The notes: a model not told the origin generated them from the letters alone. Positions 1 through 8,020 are shown, counted from the stretch's first letter. The stretch is DNA of 64,000 nucleotides from Gammaproteobacteria bacterium (GCA_022823625.1 JAJEHQ010000044.1:1-64000); one strand, 5' to 3'. Numbers and translations: made by a program.

Positions 1-177
1 CCATAAAAAACACCAGGAATTGCGCGCTTTTGGGAGGCGCATATCCTTGTTGCTACGCAACTGTTTTTTTACGGATTTTTTAACAGGTTTATTTCCGCTC
101 CGTGGTTAATTTCAGACTCATTTTGCAATTGGAAAACACTCGAAACCTCACCACAATATTCTGAAAACACCGAGACT

Positions 178-210
178 TGGTGGGCCCGGTCGCAACGTAT
201 CCGAGCCTTG
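178..210. repeat. 33-bp repeat, copy A
   Basis: This copy matches 1290-1322 at 31 of 33 positions. Its first 12 bases (178-189) are identical to the reverse strand of the 3' end of the tRNA gene at 5439-5450. Read on the minus strand it gives the codons R-I-R-C-D-R-A-H. Its origin is not known to me; a tRNA-end-like attachment remnant or a remnant of a repeated coding segment both fit. Confidence 0.6.
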
Positions 211-268
211 ACAAAAGCACTTATCCGGCTTAGGTTGCGTCTAACACAGCAGTACTGTTGCCTCTAAC

Positions 269-694
269 TTACTCAATTACCCAAGGATTCACAACTTCAA
301 TTCCGGTCTCCAGAAAGTCGCGAACGTTACGCGTTGCCACTATCATTCCTTGAGAGCGTGCAATCGCCGCAATCTGACAGTCAGCAGAGGTGACTGAATA
401 ACCGGAATAATGGCGATTAGCTGCAATGATTGCATACTGACGGGCTGCCAATCTATCGAATGGCAGAACACGACCACCAAAAGCATCTCGAATCAAATTT
501 TCGATATTTGAAATCAGTTTTTCCCGACGTTTGCCTGCCGGCAGAATTTCCGCACCATACAGTAGCTCCGCTTCGCTAACTGTTGAGATGAACAACGTCT
601 CGGCTGGCTGGTCAGCAACCCATTTCTTAACATGTGGATTTGGGAACTTACAGATTAATTCCGATATTACATTGGTGTCGATCAACAAAGACAC
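269..694 (-). CDS. PIN-domain toxin, VapC/FitB type
   Basis: This 141-aa PIN-domain protein is predicted to be the ribonuclease toxin of a type II toxin-antitoxin pair. The acidic metal-binding residues of the fold are visible: D6 in LLIDTNVISE, E43 in SEAELLYG, D105 in SADCQIAA, and an acidic residue near 126. The motif order and length fit VapC/FitB. The start codon is GTG (692-694). The gene lies ten bases downstream of the ribbon-helix-helix antitoxin and has no clear ribosome site of its own, so translational coupling is likely. No key residue appears to be missing. The RNA target cannot be read from the sequence. Confidence 0.9.
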   Translation of the reverse strand: MSLLIDTNVISELICKFPNPHVKKWVADQPAETLFISTVSEAELLYGAEILPAGKRREKLISNIENLIRDAFGGRVLPFDRLAARQYAIIAANRHYSGYSVTSADCQIAAIARSQGMIVATRNVRDFLETGIEVVNPWVIE

Positions 695-704
695 AACCGT
701 AAAA

Positions 705-947
705 TCACTCGAAGCAAGGAGGTTCTCGTCCTACTTCTCGAGTTGGCAACTTCAAGTCCACCCCATTCTTTGGTCCGAAATAGAATTCAGCAACATCAGC
801 GAGATTTTGAGAACCTTTCTTTTTACTAACAGCCTCGCGCAGAATCAATCGTGCTTCTTCTTCCATTGAGTGACTGTTTTCAGCGGCGCGCACTCGCAAT
901 AGCGTTTTAACGTCTTCATCAAGGTTTCGAATCGTAATGCTTGCCAT
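705..947 (-). CDS. ribbon-helix-helix antitoxin, VapB/FitA type
   Basis: This 80-aa protein opens with a short beta strand (ASITIRNLDEDV) followed by two helices, the pattern of FitA-like ribbon-helix-helix DNA-binding antitoxins. The tail after residue 45 is charged and loop-rich and would be the part that wraps the toxin. It is the first gene of a two-gene operon with the PIN toxin, ten bases apart. Such pairs normally repress their own promoter, which would lie just above 947. The family assignment rests on the N-terminal pattern and on the neighbour. Confidence 0.85.
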   Translation of the reverse strand: MASITIRNLDEDVKTLLRVRAAENSHSMEEEARLILREAVSKKKGSQNLADVAEFYFGPKNGVDLKLPTREVGREPPCFE

Positions 948-1289
948 AACCTAGTCCTCTGATCAGCCATTCCGTCCAGTCTTCACAATGATTTCAATGC
1001 AATCATTATGCCATTGAGCTGCCAGATAATCAACAAGTTTGTTAGTTCACACAATCTAAACAGGTGATAGCTCCATAAAAAACCCAATCTGCTAACGAGG
1101 CACTGCCTCAAAGTATCAAATACATGTGCGGGTTGAAGTTCGATACTCTATAGGAGATAGGGAAAAGAGCTACGGGGGATATTCCAGCACGGAAACAAAA
1201 CTACAAATGACCGCTTCAAGCAGTAGTGGGGTATGATTGACCCTATCCAATCTAATCCAGATGCTGTCATATATGACAAACCAAAACTA

Positions 1290-1322
1290 TGGTGGGCACG
1301 GTCGCAACGTATCCGAACCTTG
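1290..1322. repeat. 33-bp repeat, copy B
   Basis: This is the second copy of the repeat at 178-210, differing at two positions. It sits between the VapBC-like pair and the HicB-like gene in the same orientation as copy A, so the two copies bracket the VapBC-like cassette. Confidence 0.6.
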
Positions 1323-1448
1323 TCGATCGTAAATTTCAGGTTCGAATTACGGAATCCAATTGGAAAATGACCAAGATAAGATTTTGAAATCAAATTATCG
1401 CGATATTGAATTACTAAAATAACCAATCCTGCTTGACTGATTTAAAGA

Positions 1449-1491
1449 GACGCCCCTTTCGGGGCGTCGGGCCAGTGGTACTAGCACTGGC
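1449..1491. terminator. two adjacent perfect hairpins
   Basis: GACGCCCC and GGGGCGTC pair around a TTTC loop at 1449-1468. Right after it, GCCAGTG and CACTGGC pair around a 7-base loop at 1471-1491. Neither is followed by a T run. They lie about 160 bases beyond the 3' end of the HicB-like gene on the minus strand. They could stop or stabilise transcripts, or be part of a small mobile element. Confidence 0.4.
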
Positions 1492-1656
1492 GGGGTCAGT
1501 TTCCCCATAATATCATGTTTTGCACAGTAAATTTCAATCACCAAGATTCATACAACTGAAGTAGTGGTGAATATGTATTGCACAGGGTGATAGTTTATAT
1601 CGACGGGTTTAATCTCTAGTTTGCGACAGACGTGACAACTCGAAATTACTTTGAGC

Positions 1657-1878
1657 CTAGCAAACGGCGACTTCAAAATTGGTAATCAATACCTCCTCGG
1701 TCAGACGTTTGTCGACTTCCTCAACAGAGGCAGTCTTGAGAAACAAAGTAACTGCTTCAATCAGATTATCTCGCGTCTCAGCGACAGTTGCGCCTTGGCT
1801 GGCGACGTCCAATTCTGGACATAAAGCAACATATCCATCGCCTTCTCGTTCGACTATAGCAGTTAAACGTCTATTCAT
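1657..1878 (-). CDS. HicB-like antitoxin, no HicA visible
   Basis: This 73-aa protein has the HicB signature: a strand with MNRRLTAIVEREGDGYVA, then CPELDVASQGATVAE and a helix (DNLIEAVTLFL). HicB proteins have a partial RNase-H-like fold and neutralise the HicA mRNA interferase. No HicA frame is visible on either side. Its ATG overlaps the end of a broken DUF5615-like frame upstream, so it seems fused into the end of another toxin-antitoxin cassette. It may be an orphan antitoxin or a stand-alone HicB-like protein. Confidence 0.75.
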   Translation of the reverse strand: MNRRLTAIVEREGDGYVALCPELDVASQGATVAETRDNLIEAVTLFLKTASVEEVDKRLTEEVLITNFEVAVC

Positions 1879-2066
1879 ACTGTTTGATACTCAAATCCTT
1901 GATCAACCGTAACTCAAGCGTTGAACTGATGCTCAGAGGCAAGTTGCAACAACATACCGTTTTGTGTTCCAACCCAACCCATCTGTTGAACCGTGCTTAC
2001 CTCAAATGATTCAGGAAATAGAAAGGCAAGTCGCCTCGGGGTGGATTCGTCAAGCAAATATTTAAT
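1875..2066 (-). pseudogene. DUF5615 PIN-like toxin, broken
   Basis: Directly after the DUF433 gene and overlapping its stop, the minus strand reads IKYLLDESTPRRLAFLFPES and continues to QQMGWVGTQNGMLL. This is the N-terminal half of a DUF5615 PIN-like protein (usual start MKFLLDENLP). The first codon is ATT, not ATG. An in-frame TGA at 1914-1916 follows QFNA. Downstream the frame resumes as VTVDQGFEYQTV and then stops where the HicB-like gene begins, about 40 residues short of the usual C-terminus. DUF433 and DUF5615 genes are usually paired, which supports the call. The toxin is dead by a stop codon and a 3' truncation. Confidence 0.7.
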
Positions 2067-2304
2067 GTGCGTTACCTACCAGTTCCGCTACCGCACTTTC
2101 AAGTACCGCGACCGCATGTTCTCGCGATACGGAGGGGAAATCATCCAGAAAGTCATCTAACCGGTCGCCTGCTTCTAAATGTTCTAGCAGAACGCGAACG
2201 GGTACTCTGGTTCCGGCAAACACAGGGGTCCCTCCCAGGATTTCTGGACTTCTGTCAATCAGGGAATCTGTTGCAATCCCGCCGCGTTTGTGTGCAAGTT
2301 CCAT
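2062..2304 (-). CDS. DUF433 family antitoxin-like protein
   Basis: This 80-aa protein carries the DUF433 core: ILGGTPVFAGTRVPVRVL followed by a helical part with DDFLDDFPSVSREHAVAVLE. DUF433 proteins have a winged-helix-like fold and are usually the antitoxin partner of DUF5615 PIN-like proteins. The partner here lies directly downstream but is broken by a stop codon, so this looks like an antitoxin that has outlived its toxin. The ATG start leaves an N-terminal extension of about 20 residues before the core, normal for the family. Confidence 0.85.
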   Translation of the reverse strand: MELAHKRGGIATDSLIDRSPEILGGTPVFAGTRVPVRVLLEHLEAGDRLDDFLDDFPSVSREHAVAVLESAVAELVGNAH

Positions 2305-2545
2305 TGCTTCATTTCAATATTGATTTCACTGTAAACTTGCTGTACCAACAAGTCTTGATTCTTGTTTCAATTGTTGTATTCCCTGGGATGAAACGAATGA
2401 TTGTTTTCTTATTCACAAAACTTCAGCAACTTGATTTGGCAGACGCGGATGGAAAGTTATGACACCTCAACAATGACGACATTGAAATTTGCTACACATA
2501 ACTGCCAAAGAAAGTGTGGAGGAAATTCAGGAGCAAAAAATTCAC

Positions 2546-2884
2546 TTACCGACACGAAGGTGGTTGTTCAGTATCACCAAGCCCGTCAAGTACCACAGTC
2601 CCCAGATCAGGAAATTCAACTGTCAAACTCAATTTGCCGCCCATAGCCTCAACATAACTACGCAAGGTAGACAACAGCAGGTCGCTTCGTTTTTCCATAT
2701 TCGAAACCGTCGCTTGCCGAATATTGAGAATGTCGGCCAACTGCGCTTGGGTGAGTTTCTTTGCCTTGCGTAACTTCTGAAGTGTCAGGTATTCCGATTC
2801 TAGTCGATCCGCTTCAGCGATGATGCGATTGCGTCGGTCCTCCGGAAATTCTTTCATTAACTCATTAAATGGGATGCTCATCAT
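2546..2884 (-). CDS. higA: XRE-family antitoxin, HigA type
   Basis: This 112-aa protein has an N-terminal helical region of about 35 residues, then a Cro/C1-type helix-turn-helix (KLTQAQLADILNIRQATVSN, about 43-62) and the segment EKRSDLLLSTLRSYVEAMGG. That ending is typical of HigA-like antitoxins paired with HigB/RelE toxins. Its start overlaps the toxin stop by four bases, so the two are co-translated in the toxin-first order that is normal for HigBA. It should neutralise the toxin and repress the promoter above it. Confidence 0.88.
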   Translation of the reverse strand: MMSIPFNELMKEFPEDRRNRIIAEADRLESEYLTLQKLRKAKKLTQAQLADILNIRQATVSNMEKRSDLLLSTLRSYVEAMGGKLSLTVEFPDLGTVVLDGLGDTEQPPSCR

Positions 2885-3237
2885 GTCTCCTTTTGCGGCG
2901 AAAATAAATGTTGTTCAAATCGTGCATCGGCTTTATCAATTAACCGTTTGTAGAATCGCTTCTGGTTTACTCCCAACTTGTTTCCTGCGACCAGCAATAT
3001 CGCTTTACGTTGTGTATCGAATGCAAACGCAACTCGCCATTTACCATTACTGACAGAGCACCTCAGTTCTTTCATATTAGTGAATTTTGATCCGCTCAAC
3101 GTGTCTGCGTAGGGGCGTCCCAGATTTGGTCCATAGTTCTCCAACAATAAAACTCTAGCAGCAATGGCGTCTTGCACCGCCATTTCAAATTCTCCAAATT
3201 CTGCCTCGAATTCGTCATGAATCTCAACTGTCCACAT
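2881..3237 (-). CDS. higB: RelE/HigB-type mRNA interferase toxin
   Basis: This 118-aa protein matches the Gp49-like (DUF891) branch of HigB toxins. Visible features are GPNLGRPYADTLSGS, the central strand KELRCSVSNGKWRVAFAFD and the conserved LVAGNKLGVNQKRFYKRLI. Members cut mRNA on the ribosome. The reading frame is intact. It is the first gene of the higBA pair and overlaps higA by four bases. A perfect -10 hexamer lies only eight bases above the ATG, so the transcript probably has almost no leader. Confidence 0.9.
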   Translation of the reverse strand: MWTVEIHDEFEAEFGEFEMAVQDAIAARVLLLENYGPNLGRPYADTLSGSKFTNMKELRCSVSNGKWRVAFAFDTQRKAILLVAGNKLGVNQKRFYKRLIDKADARFEQHLFSPQKET

Positions 3238-3245
3238 TATTCTAT

Positions 3246-3251
3246 ATTATA
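3246..3251 (-). promoter_or_regulatory. -10 box of higBA
   Basis: The minus strand reads TATAAT here, eight bases above the HigB ATG. No good -35 box is seen at 17 bases. A direct repeat of about 9 bases (ATTCTATATT at 3239, AATCTATATT at 3258) overlaps the hexamer and is a plausible site for the antitoxin. Confidence 0.45.
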
Positions 3252-3297
3252 GCGTGGAATCTATATTTTGATTATGCGATTGCGGATTAAAGAACTT

Positions 3298-3328
3298 GAT
3301 GGGCACGGTCACGATTCAGACGAATCTT
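3298..3328. repeat. diverged copy C of the ~32-bp repeat
   Basis: About 22 of 31 positions match the copies at 178-210 and 1290-1322. Read on the minus strand in the same frame it gives K-I-R-L-N-R-D-R-A-H against K-V-R-I-R-C-D-R-A-H in copy B, so the differences partly keep amino-acid character. Confidence 0.45.
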
Positions 3329-3941
3329 TATTTTGCTACCTTTACAGTGAACAATATTTGATCCAAGTGAATTACCAAACAATCGGTGAATTGCTGACAT
3401 AGTATCACAAATTAAGGTTGGCAAAATCGCATCGAACGTGACACACCGAATCCAGTGAATATGACTCATCAAATCGCCTCAATTTGGTACCCTTATCGGA
3501 GATGTTGTACCGACTATTCACCGAGCGCGTCGGCACCAGGGTTATCAGCACAAATACCCACACACGGTATTTCAAAAATTCATCAATGCGACTGTTAACT
3601 TTGTCATAGATAACAGCTCTGATGCCGTACACTTTAGTCGGCGTGCACATTCCGTTTCCAATCAGAAATGGCTTCGCCGCGGGTAGCAGGGTGATTTCAT
3701 GGCCCGTCAATCTTGAACTGCGCTTTGCTTTCAGTTTCGCAGCAAGAGAAATTTCATTTCACAATATTGGTTGGAAATTCTGGTTACGCACATCGCTCTC
3801 GCATTGATTCGATAATCACTTCATCATTTTCTATCGGGTTTGGAATCGGTACCGGTTACACACTTCGAGCTAAATCGTGCGTACAATCTTTATATGACAA
3901 TGATCTCACAACTTCAATCAACAACACTCAGGTAATAAAAA

Positions 3942-5090
3942 TTGAAATTCAAAATTTTCGGTCCATTTGACATTCCGCTTGACGAAGGGCACAAAAATTG
4001 GATCGAACGGGCAGATATAAAGAATTTTTGGTATCAGGTCGATAATCTCGATCAATCGGGATTATCAAATGCATGCGGAGTCTACATATTCGGCATGCGT
4101 GGTGCAGAAAAATTACAGAAAGGAGTGGCTTCCAAAACTTTACCCTGGTACGTCGGCAAGGCGGAGAAACAGTCCTTTGCCAAAGAGTGTTTTACCGGAC
4201 GAAACGTGAATATTTTCAACAAAGTCATCAGTAAGACATACAAGGAGAGAGGTACGCCTTTTCTGTTTTTGCTTGCCAGAATTGAAGAAGACAATGAATC
4301 TTTTTCCGACCCAACCACCGAAACCTACCCTGGAGTAGCTTTCGTTGAGAAGATGATGATTCAAATGAGTATGTCTGTATACACAAACATTGTGAACACC
4401 AGTTTTACAGCTGACGCAAAGAAAACCTTTATCCCAGGTATTCTAAACAGTAAAGGCAAAATGTCGAAGCAGACACTAGATTTCAAGAGAGTTTTTGGTA
4501 TCGAAAATCAAATGCCGATTCAACTTACAGGAGATAAAAAACAAAGCCCGTTAAAGTACGAAATTTACGGCCCTTACGAAATTCCTTTTGAAAAAATTGG
4601 GAATAAACCGAAAGTTATTCGACCTTGTGACGTGGAAAATTTTTGGCGAAACATAAAGAGCAAGGATGACGACCTGATGAACAAAAGAGGAATCTACATT
4701 TACTCTCTCCAGAAAACTAAATTGACAATACCGTGGTTCATTGGTTCGTCTTCAAAAAGTACAAAGCTTGGAAATCAAGCTTTTTACAGATACAGGGACA
4801 TGTATGACATGAACCAAATTTTTACTGAAACTTATGGGAAACAAGGAATTCCAATGATCTATTTTCTTGCTTTGCGTAATAAACGCTCTTCAGGCAATAT
4901 TCAATCAAATATTCGATTCGTCAATTCCGTACTTTTTGAATATGGAGTTCAAATCAATGGCAAAATTCTGTCAGATGATGTGAATGAAATGAAAATGTGG
5001 CGTAACCTGCACGTTGAAGGGTTTGTCAATTCTAAACAGGGACAACCTAGAACATCCGTGAAAGAACTCAAGCAGCTCTTGGGCTGTTGA
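3942..5090 (+). CDS. tandem-duplicated GIY-YIG-like protein
   Basis: This 382-aa protein is built of two related halves. Each begins with a matching lead (KFKIFGPFDIP at the start, KYEIYGPYEIP near 205). A GIY-type strand follows (GVYIFGMR in half one, GIYIYSLQ in half two), then a YIG-type strand (LPWYVGKAEK and IPWFIGSSSK). This is the core of the GIY-YIG nuclease fold. In half one a plausible catalytic Glu is present in FVEKMMI. In half two the same place reads FVNSVLF, so the second domain has probably lost catalysis. The start is TTG with only a weak upstream AGG. The gene lies in the island between toxin-antitoxin genes and a recombinase remnant. A defence or DNA-processing role is possible but is only inferred. 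Confidence 0.6.
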   Translation: MKFKIFGPFDIPLDEGHKNWIERADIKNFWYQVDNLDQSGLSNACGVYIFGMRGAEKLQKGVASKTLPWYVGKAEKQSFAKECFTGRNVNIFNKVISKTYKERGTPFLFLLARIEEDNESFSDPTTETYPGVAFVEKMMIQMSMSVYTNIVNTSFTADAKKTFIPGILNSKGKMSKQTLDFKRVFGIENQMPIQLTGDKKQSPLKYEIYGPYEIPFEKIGNKPKVIRPCDVENFWRNIKSKDDDLMNKRGIYIYSLQKTKLTIPWFIGSSSKSTKLGNQAFYRYRDMYDMNQIFTETYGKQGIPMIYFLALRNKRSSGNIQSNIRFVNSVLFEYGVQINGKILSDDVNEMKMWRNLHVEGFVNSKQGQPRTSVKELKQLLGC

Positions 5091-5183
5091 TGATTGGGTA
5101 CGGATCACGCTCCACTATTCACTGTCTTGAAAACAGCAACAAATAAGATGGACTCATAAGATTCCTAGAAAAGTAAGGGGAAC

Positions 5184-5438
5184 ATGATGACGTGTCTCTC
5201 AATCCTGAATCAGGCGCTTCTAGAAAGCAAGCAAAAAGTCGATACGCTGCAATCGGAACTCGATAGTTTGCGTTAAGTTCGAGACAACGTTTTCCAAGCT
5301 CCACCGATTGAATGGATTGAGGACAAACTTTCCAAGTTCAGCAATTTGCTGGAACTCAATACAAGCGATTCTGCTCTTGCAATAATGAACACGCCATCCA
5401 AACAGAACGGATGGGACAAAGGTTCGTCTGTATTGCGA
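5184..5438 (+). pseudogene. C-terminal remnant of a large serine recombinase
   Basis: A frame with a purine-rich ribosome-like site starts at 5184 and reads LLESKQKVDTLQSELDSL, a coiled-coil-like stretch. It is stopped by TAA at 5274-5276 and continues in the same frame as VFQAPPIEWIEDKLSKFSNL and LLELNTSDSALAI. The pair EWIE..L.KF and LLE.NT..SAL is what I know from the C-terminal part of serine recombinases with a zinc ribbon. The usual ending LRKLLGPIRLEP is missing, and the sequence runs straight into the 3' end of the tRNA gene. I read it as a dead integrase fragment at the boundary of an island. No N-terminal catalytic domain is present. Confidence 0.5.
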
Positions 5439-5515
5439 TGGTGGGCCCGGAAGGACTCGAACCTTCGACCAATGGATTATGAGTCCACTGCTCTGACCGA
5501 CTGAGCTACAGGCCC
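5439..5515 (-). tRNA. tRNA with CAU anticodon (Ile2 or elongator Met)
   Basis: The minus strand folds as a full cloverleaf: acceptor GGGCCTG with CGGGCCC, a D arm GCTC/GAGC, anticodon stem GTGGA/TCCAT with loop CTCATAA (anticodon CAT), T arm GAAGG-TTCGAGT-CCTTC, and an encoded CCA. The CAU anticodon with GTGGA and TTGGTCG in the variable region is compatible with the lysidine-modified tRNA-Ile2 as well as elongator Met; I cannot separate them by eye. The 3' end abuts the recombinase remnant, which makes it a likely integration site. Confidence 0.93.
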
Positions 5516-5684
5516 AAAACCGAAACTACTATGTTCAAAAGATCACTATCAGCCCAAAATTCTCTTTCGAATCAGCACCACTTATTCAATTGATAATACA
5601 GAATAATATTAATATTGATTTCTGCAACTCAATTGGCTGATAGAACGATTTGTCAATGGAACAATCTGTTGAGAATTGCTTATT

Positions 5685-7457
5685 CTAATGAATTTTTCGA
5701 CCTTCCTGAACGTTTTTCTTCAGCAAATCCTGCTCCCGCAAGCGCTGAAGAAAGTCTTGTAATTCTTCATCATCGAATGTGTAATCAGATTGCGAAATTT
5801 TCAGTTTGTTCTCTTGTTTGATTATCCGTTCTTGAAGCTTCATTACGATCCCTTCGAACTTCTCCTCAAGTTCTGATTCACTAAAATCATCTCTAGAAAT
5901 GGCAAACAGTTTGATCTGTGCGAAGTAGTCTGTGCCTCGGAACTTTTCTATCAATGAAGCTGTATTTAGTTCCGGATTATTCTGTACAGTTTTTAGTACT
6001 GCCACCAACAGTCTAATGTTCGAATCACGTAATTTTTCTATCCCTTTAAGCTCCATCACATATTTAACAAATTGAGGGTGCTGAATGAGTAAGGAGATAA
6101 ATTGACCTGTCAATGAGAAATCTTTGCTCGCAACCGGTTTTGATCTTGATGCACTATGCTCAGAGGAAGGTGTTTCAAGTACACTCTTGATTGCTGATTC
6201 TGACAAGCCAGTGCGAGTAGCAAGATCTGACAGCATCATCTGACGCAACATTCCCGGTCTCAATCCCGAGATAACCTTTCCGAATTCTGTCGCAAACCTC
6301 GCTCGACCGTCTGTACGACTGATGTCAGATCGCTCAAGCAACGTTCGGAAGATAAACTCCGCAATAGGTTCACCATTCGACATCCGTTCCCTATACGCTT
6401 CGCCGCCTTCCCTTCTGACCATTGAATCGGGATCTTCTCCCTCCGGTAAAAATACAAAGCTCACCAGATGTCCGTCTTCCATCACTGGCAGAGTCGATTC
6501 AACTGCGCGCCAGGCAGCTCTAACACCAGCTTCATCACCGTCAAAACAGAATACGACGTTGTGAATTGTGCGAAGAAGCTGTTTGACATGACTTGAAGTT
6601 ACGGCCGTACCGAGTGTCGCGACGACGTTTTTCACACCATACTGTGCCAGCACAACAACATCGGTATAACCTTCTACAACCAAAACTTTCTCTTCAGTCT
6701 TGATCGCTTGAAGTGCCTTCTTGAATCCAAAAAGTTCATTGCTCTTCTTAAAGAGCATGGTTTCGGGAGAATTCAGGTACTTTGGTTCACCCTCACTGAT
6801 GACTCGACCACCAAACGCAATCACCCGACCCCTTCGGTCCTCAATCGGAAACATCAACCGTCCTCGAAATCGGTCGTATACGCTGTCTTTTTTAACAACA
6901 ATGAGACCTGCTCTCTCCAGCATGTTCAAGTCGTTTTTAGTCTTACCATAATTGTTTTTAACAAAACTCCATTCGTTCGGTGCAAAGCCTAGCCCGAATT
7001 CTTGGGCTGCTTCAAATGTAATTCCCCTTTCTTTAAGGTACTCCCTAGCTGCAGCTGATTCAGGATTCTTGTAAAGCTGTCGCTGAAATTCCGCATTGAC
7101 TTTTTCCATCAACTCCAGGAGCTGTGTATACCCTTCTTGCTGATGTGACTGGACATAACCCTTGGGTACTTCCAGCCCAGCTATTGATGCGAGTTCTTCA
7201 ATTGCATCAAGAAACTGATAGTTTCCGTAATTCATCAAGAATTGAATTACTGTACCACTCTCACCACAGCCGAAGCAGTGGTAGAACTGTTTCACAGGAC
7301 TCACATAAAACGAAGGAGTTTTCTCGTTGTGGAATGGGCAACAAGCTTTGTATTCCCGTCCAGCTGGGGTAAGCGGAACTCGACTGTTAATGACATCTAC
7401 GATGTCAATGCGCGACAGCAGTTCTTGAATGAAATTTTTTGAGATTTGACCTGCCAC
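5685..7457 (-). CDS. dnaG: DNA primase DnaG
   Basis: DnaG makes RNA primers at the replication fork. The 590-aa protein has the complete bacterial layout: an N-terminal CHC2 zinc finger (C40, H43, C61, C64 in CCPFHNEKTPS and YHCFGCGESG), the RNA polymerase core, a Toprim domain near 255-340 with VVEGYTD and the acidic CFDGDEAG, and a C-terminal helicase-binding region of about 150 residues. Length is normal. It follows rpsU on the same strand, the usual macromolecular-synthesis order, but rpoD, often third, is not downstream. The tRNA gene and the island lie there instead. The only ATG that keeps the conserved N-terminus is the one chosen. Confidence 0.97.
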   Translation of the reverse strand: MAGQISKNFIQELLSRIDIVDVINSRVPLTPAGREYKACCPFHNEKTPSFYVSPVKQFYHCFGCGESGTVIQFLMNYGNYQFLDAIEELASIAGLEVPKGYVQSHQQEGYTQLLELMEKVNAEFQRQLYKNPESAAAREYLKERGITFEAAQEFGLGFAPNEWSFVKNNYGKTKNDLNMLERAGLIVVKKDSVYDRFRGRLMFPIEDRRGRVIAFGGRVISEGEPKYLNSPETMLFKKSNELFGFKKALQAIKTEEKVLVVEGYTDVVVLAQYGVKNVVATLGTAVTSSHVKQLLRTIHNVVFCFDGDEAGVRAAWRAVESTLPVMEDGHLVSFVFLPEGEDPDSMVRREGGEAYRERMSNGEPIAEFIFRTLLERSDISRTDGRARFATEFGKVISGLRPGMLRQMMLSDLATRTGLSESAIKSVLETPSSEHSASRSKPVASKDFSLTGQFISLLIQHPQFVKYVMELKGIEKLRDSNIRLLVAVLKTVQNNPELNTASLIEKFRGTDYFAQIKLFAISRDDFSESELEEKFEGIVMKLQERIIKQENKLKISQSDYTFDDEELQDFLQRLREQDLLKKNVQEGRKIH

Positions 7458-7629
7458 AAAGAAGTCGCTCAGTAACTAATCGAGAAAAATTTTCGGTACT
7501 CGCATTTAACCCATTTTAGCAAATGCACCTGCTCACAAAACAAGCAGAAACTGAAAATCCGTAGATTCTAAATCGCGCACACTCTTCGCGTACGCGAAAC
7601 CATTTCAGAGAACAGATTGAATTGGACGA

Positions 7630-7661
7630 TTGCTGGCTAATCAGTACAAGCTAGCCAACAA
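7630..7661 (-). terminator. hairpin between rpsU and dnaG
   Basis: TGGCTA (7634-7639) pairs with TAGCCA (7652-7657), extended by TTG/CAA around a one-base mismatch. It follows the rpsU stop by about ten bases and has no T run. An attenuator or processing site at this place would set different levels of S21 and primase; E. coli has such a control between the same genes. Confidence 0.45.
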
Positions 7662-7670
7662 TTTGAGGAA

Positions 7671-7886
7671 TTAGTAAGACCGCTGACGGAAACCGCGCTG
7701 TCGCTGCATACGCTTTTTCTCGCGTTTGACCGCTGCGGCTGCTTTTCGCTTGCGAACGCTCGTTGGCTTCTCGTAATACTCGCGTTTGCGAATTTCACTG
7801 AAGATACCCGCTCTCTCACATGAGCGGCGAAATTGTCTGAGGACAACATCAAATGGTTCGTCACTTCGGACGCGAACACTTGGCAT
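7671..7886 (-). CDS. rpsU: 30S ribosomal protein S21
   Basis: This 71-aa protein is S21 of the small ribosomal subunit. The start [13 protein letters not shown], the middle [20 protein letters not shown] and the basic tail with [14 protein letters not shown] are diagnostic. I chose the ATG at 7884-7886 because a strong AGGAGGTG site (7896-7903) lies ten bases above it; the frame is open 12 codons further upstream but without support. It is the first gene of the rpsU-dnaG unit. Confidence 0.97.
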   Translation of the reverse strand: MPSVRVRSDEPFDVVLRQFRRSCERAGIFSEIRKREYYEKPTSVRKRKAAAAVKREKKRMQRQRGFRQRSY

Positions 7887-8020
7887 AAAAGAAAACACCT
7901 CCTGTTGTAAACATCGGCTCAATCCGAATCGATTTCAAGTGGACAGGTTATTATACAGTCGCACAATTAATAGAGCATTGATTAATTTTCCGCCACACAC
8001 CAGTGGTTCACAATTTGATA

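Larger units (their letters stand above)
948..1656. other. spacer with repeat copy B and paired hairpins
   Basis: I see no credible gene in these 709 bases. The minus-strand open frame at 1148-1426 has no recognisable domain and runs through the repeat copy at 1290-1322. The paired hairpins at 1449-1491 are the only other structure. The stretch fits debris between toxin-antitoxin cassettes. Confidence 0.5.
3238..3941. other. spacer with higBA promoter and repeat copy C
   Basis: These 704 bases contain the higBA promoter at the left edge and the diverged repeat copy at 3298-3328. The short open frames here (minus 3287-3472 and 3405-3710) overlap in different frames and show no domain I recognise. 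I call no gene. Confidence 0.5.

Noticed and set aside
1148..1426. 92-codon minus-strand frame
   Set aside because: It runs through repeat copy B and has no domain; it is best read as a chance frame in a spacer.
1290..3328. Integron attC sites between toxin-antitoxin cassettes
   Set aside because: The repeats lack the paired RYYYAAC and GTTRRRY ends of attC sites, and the cassettes overlap each other rather than being separated by sites.
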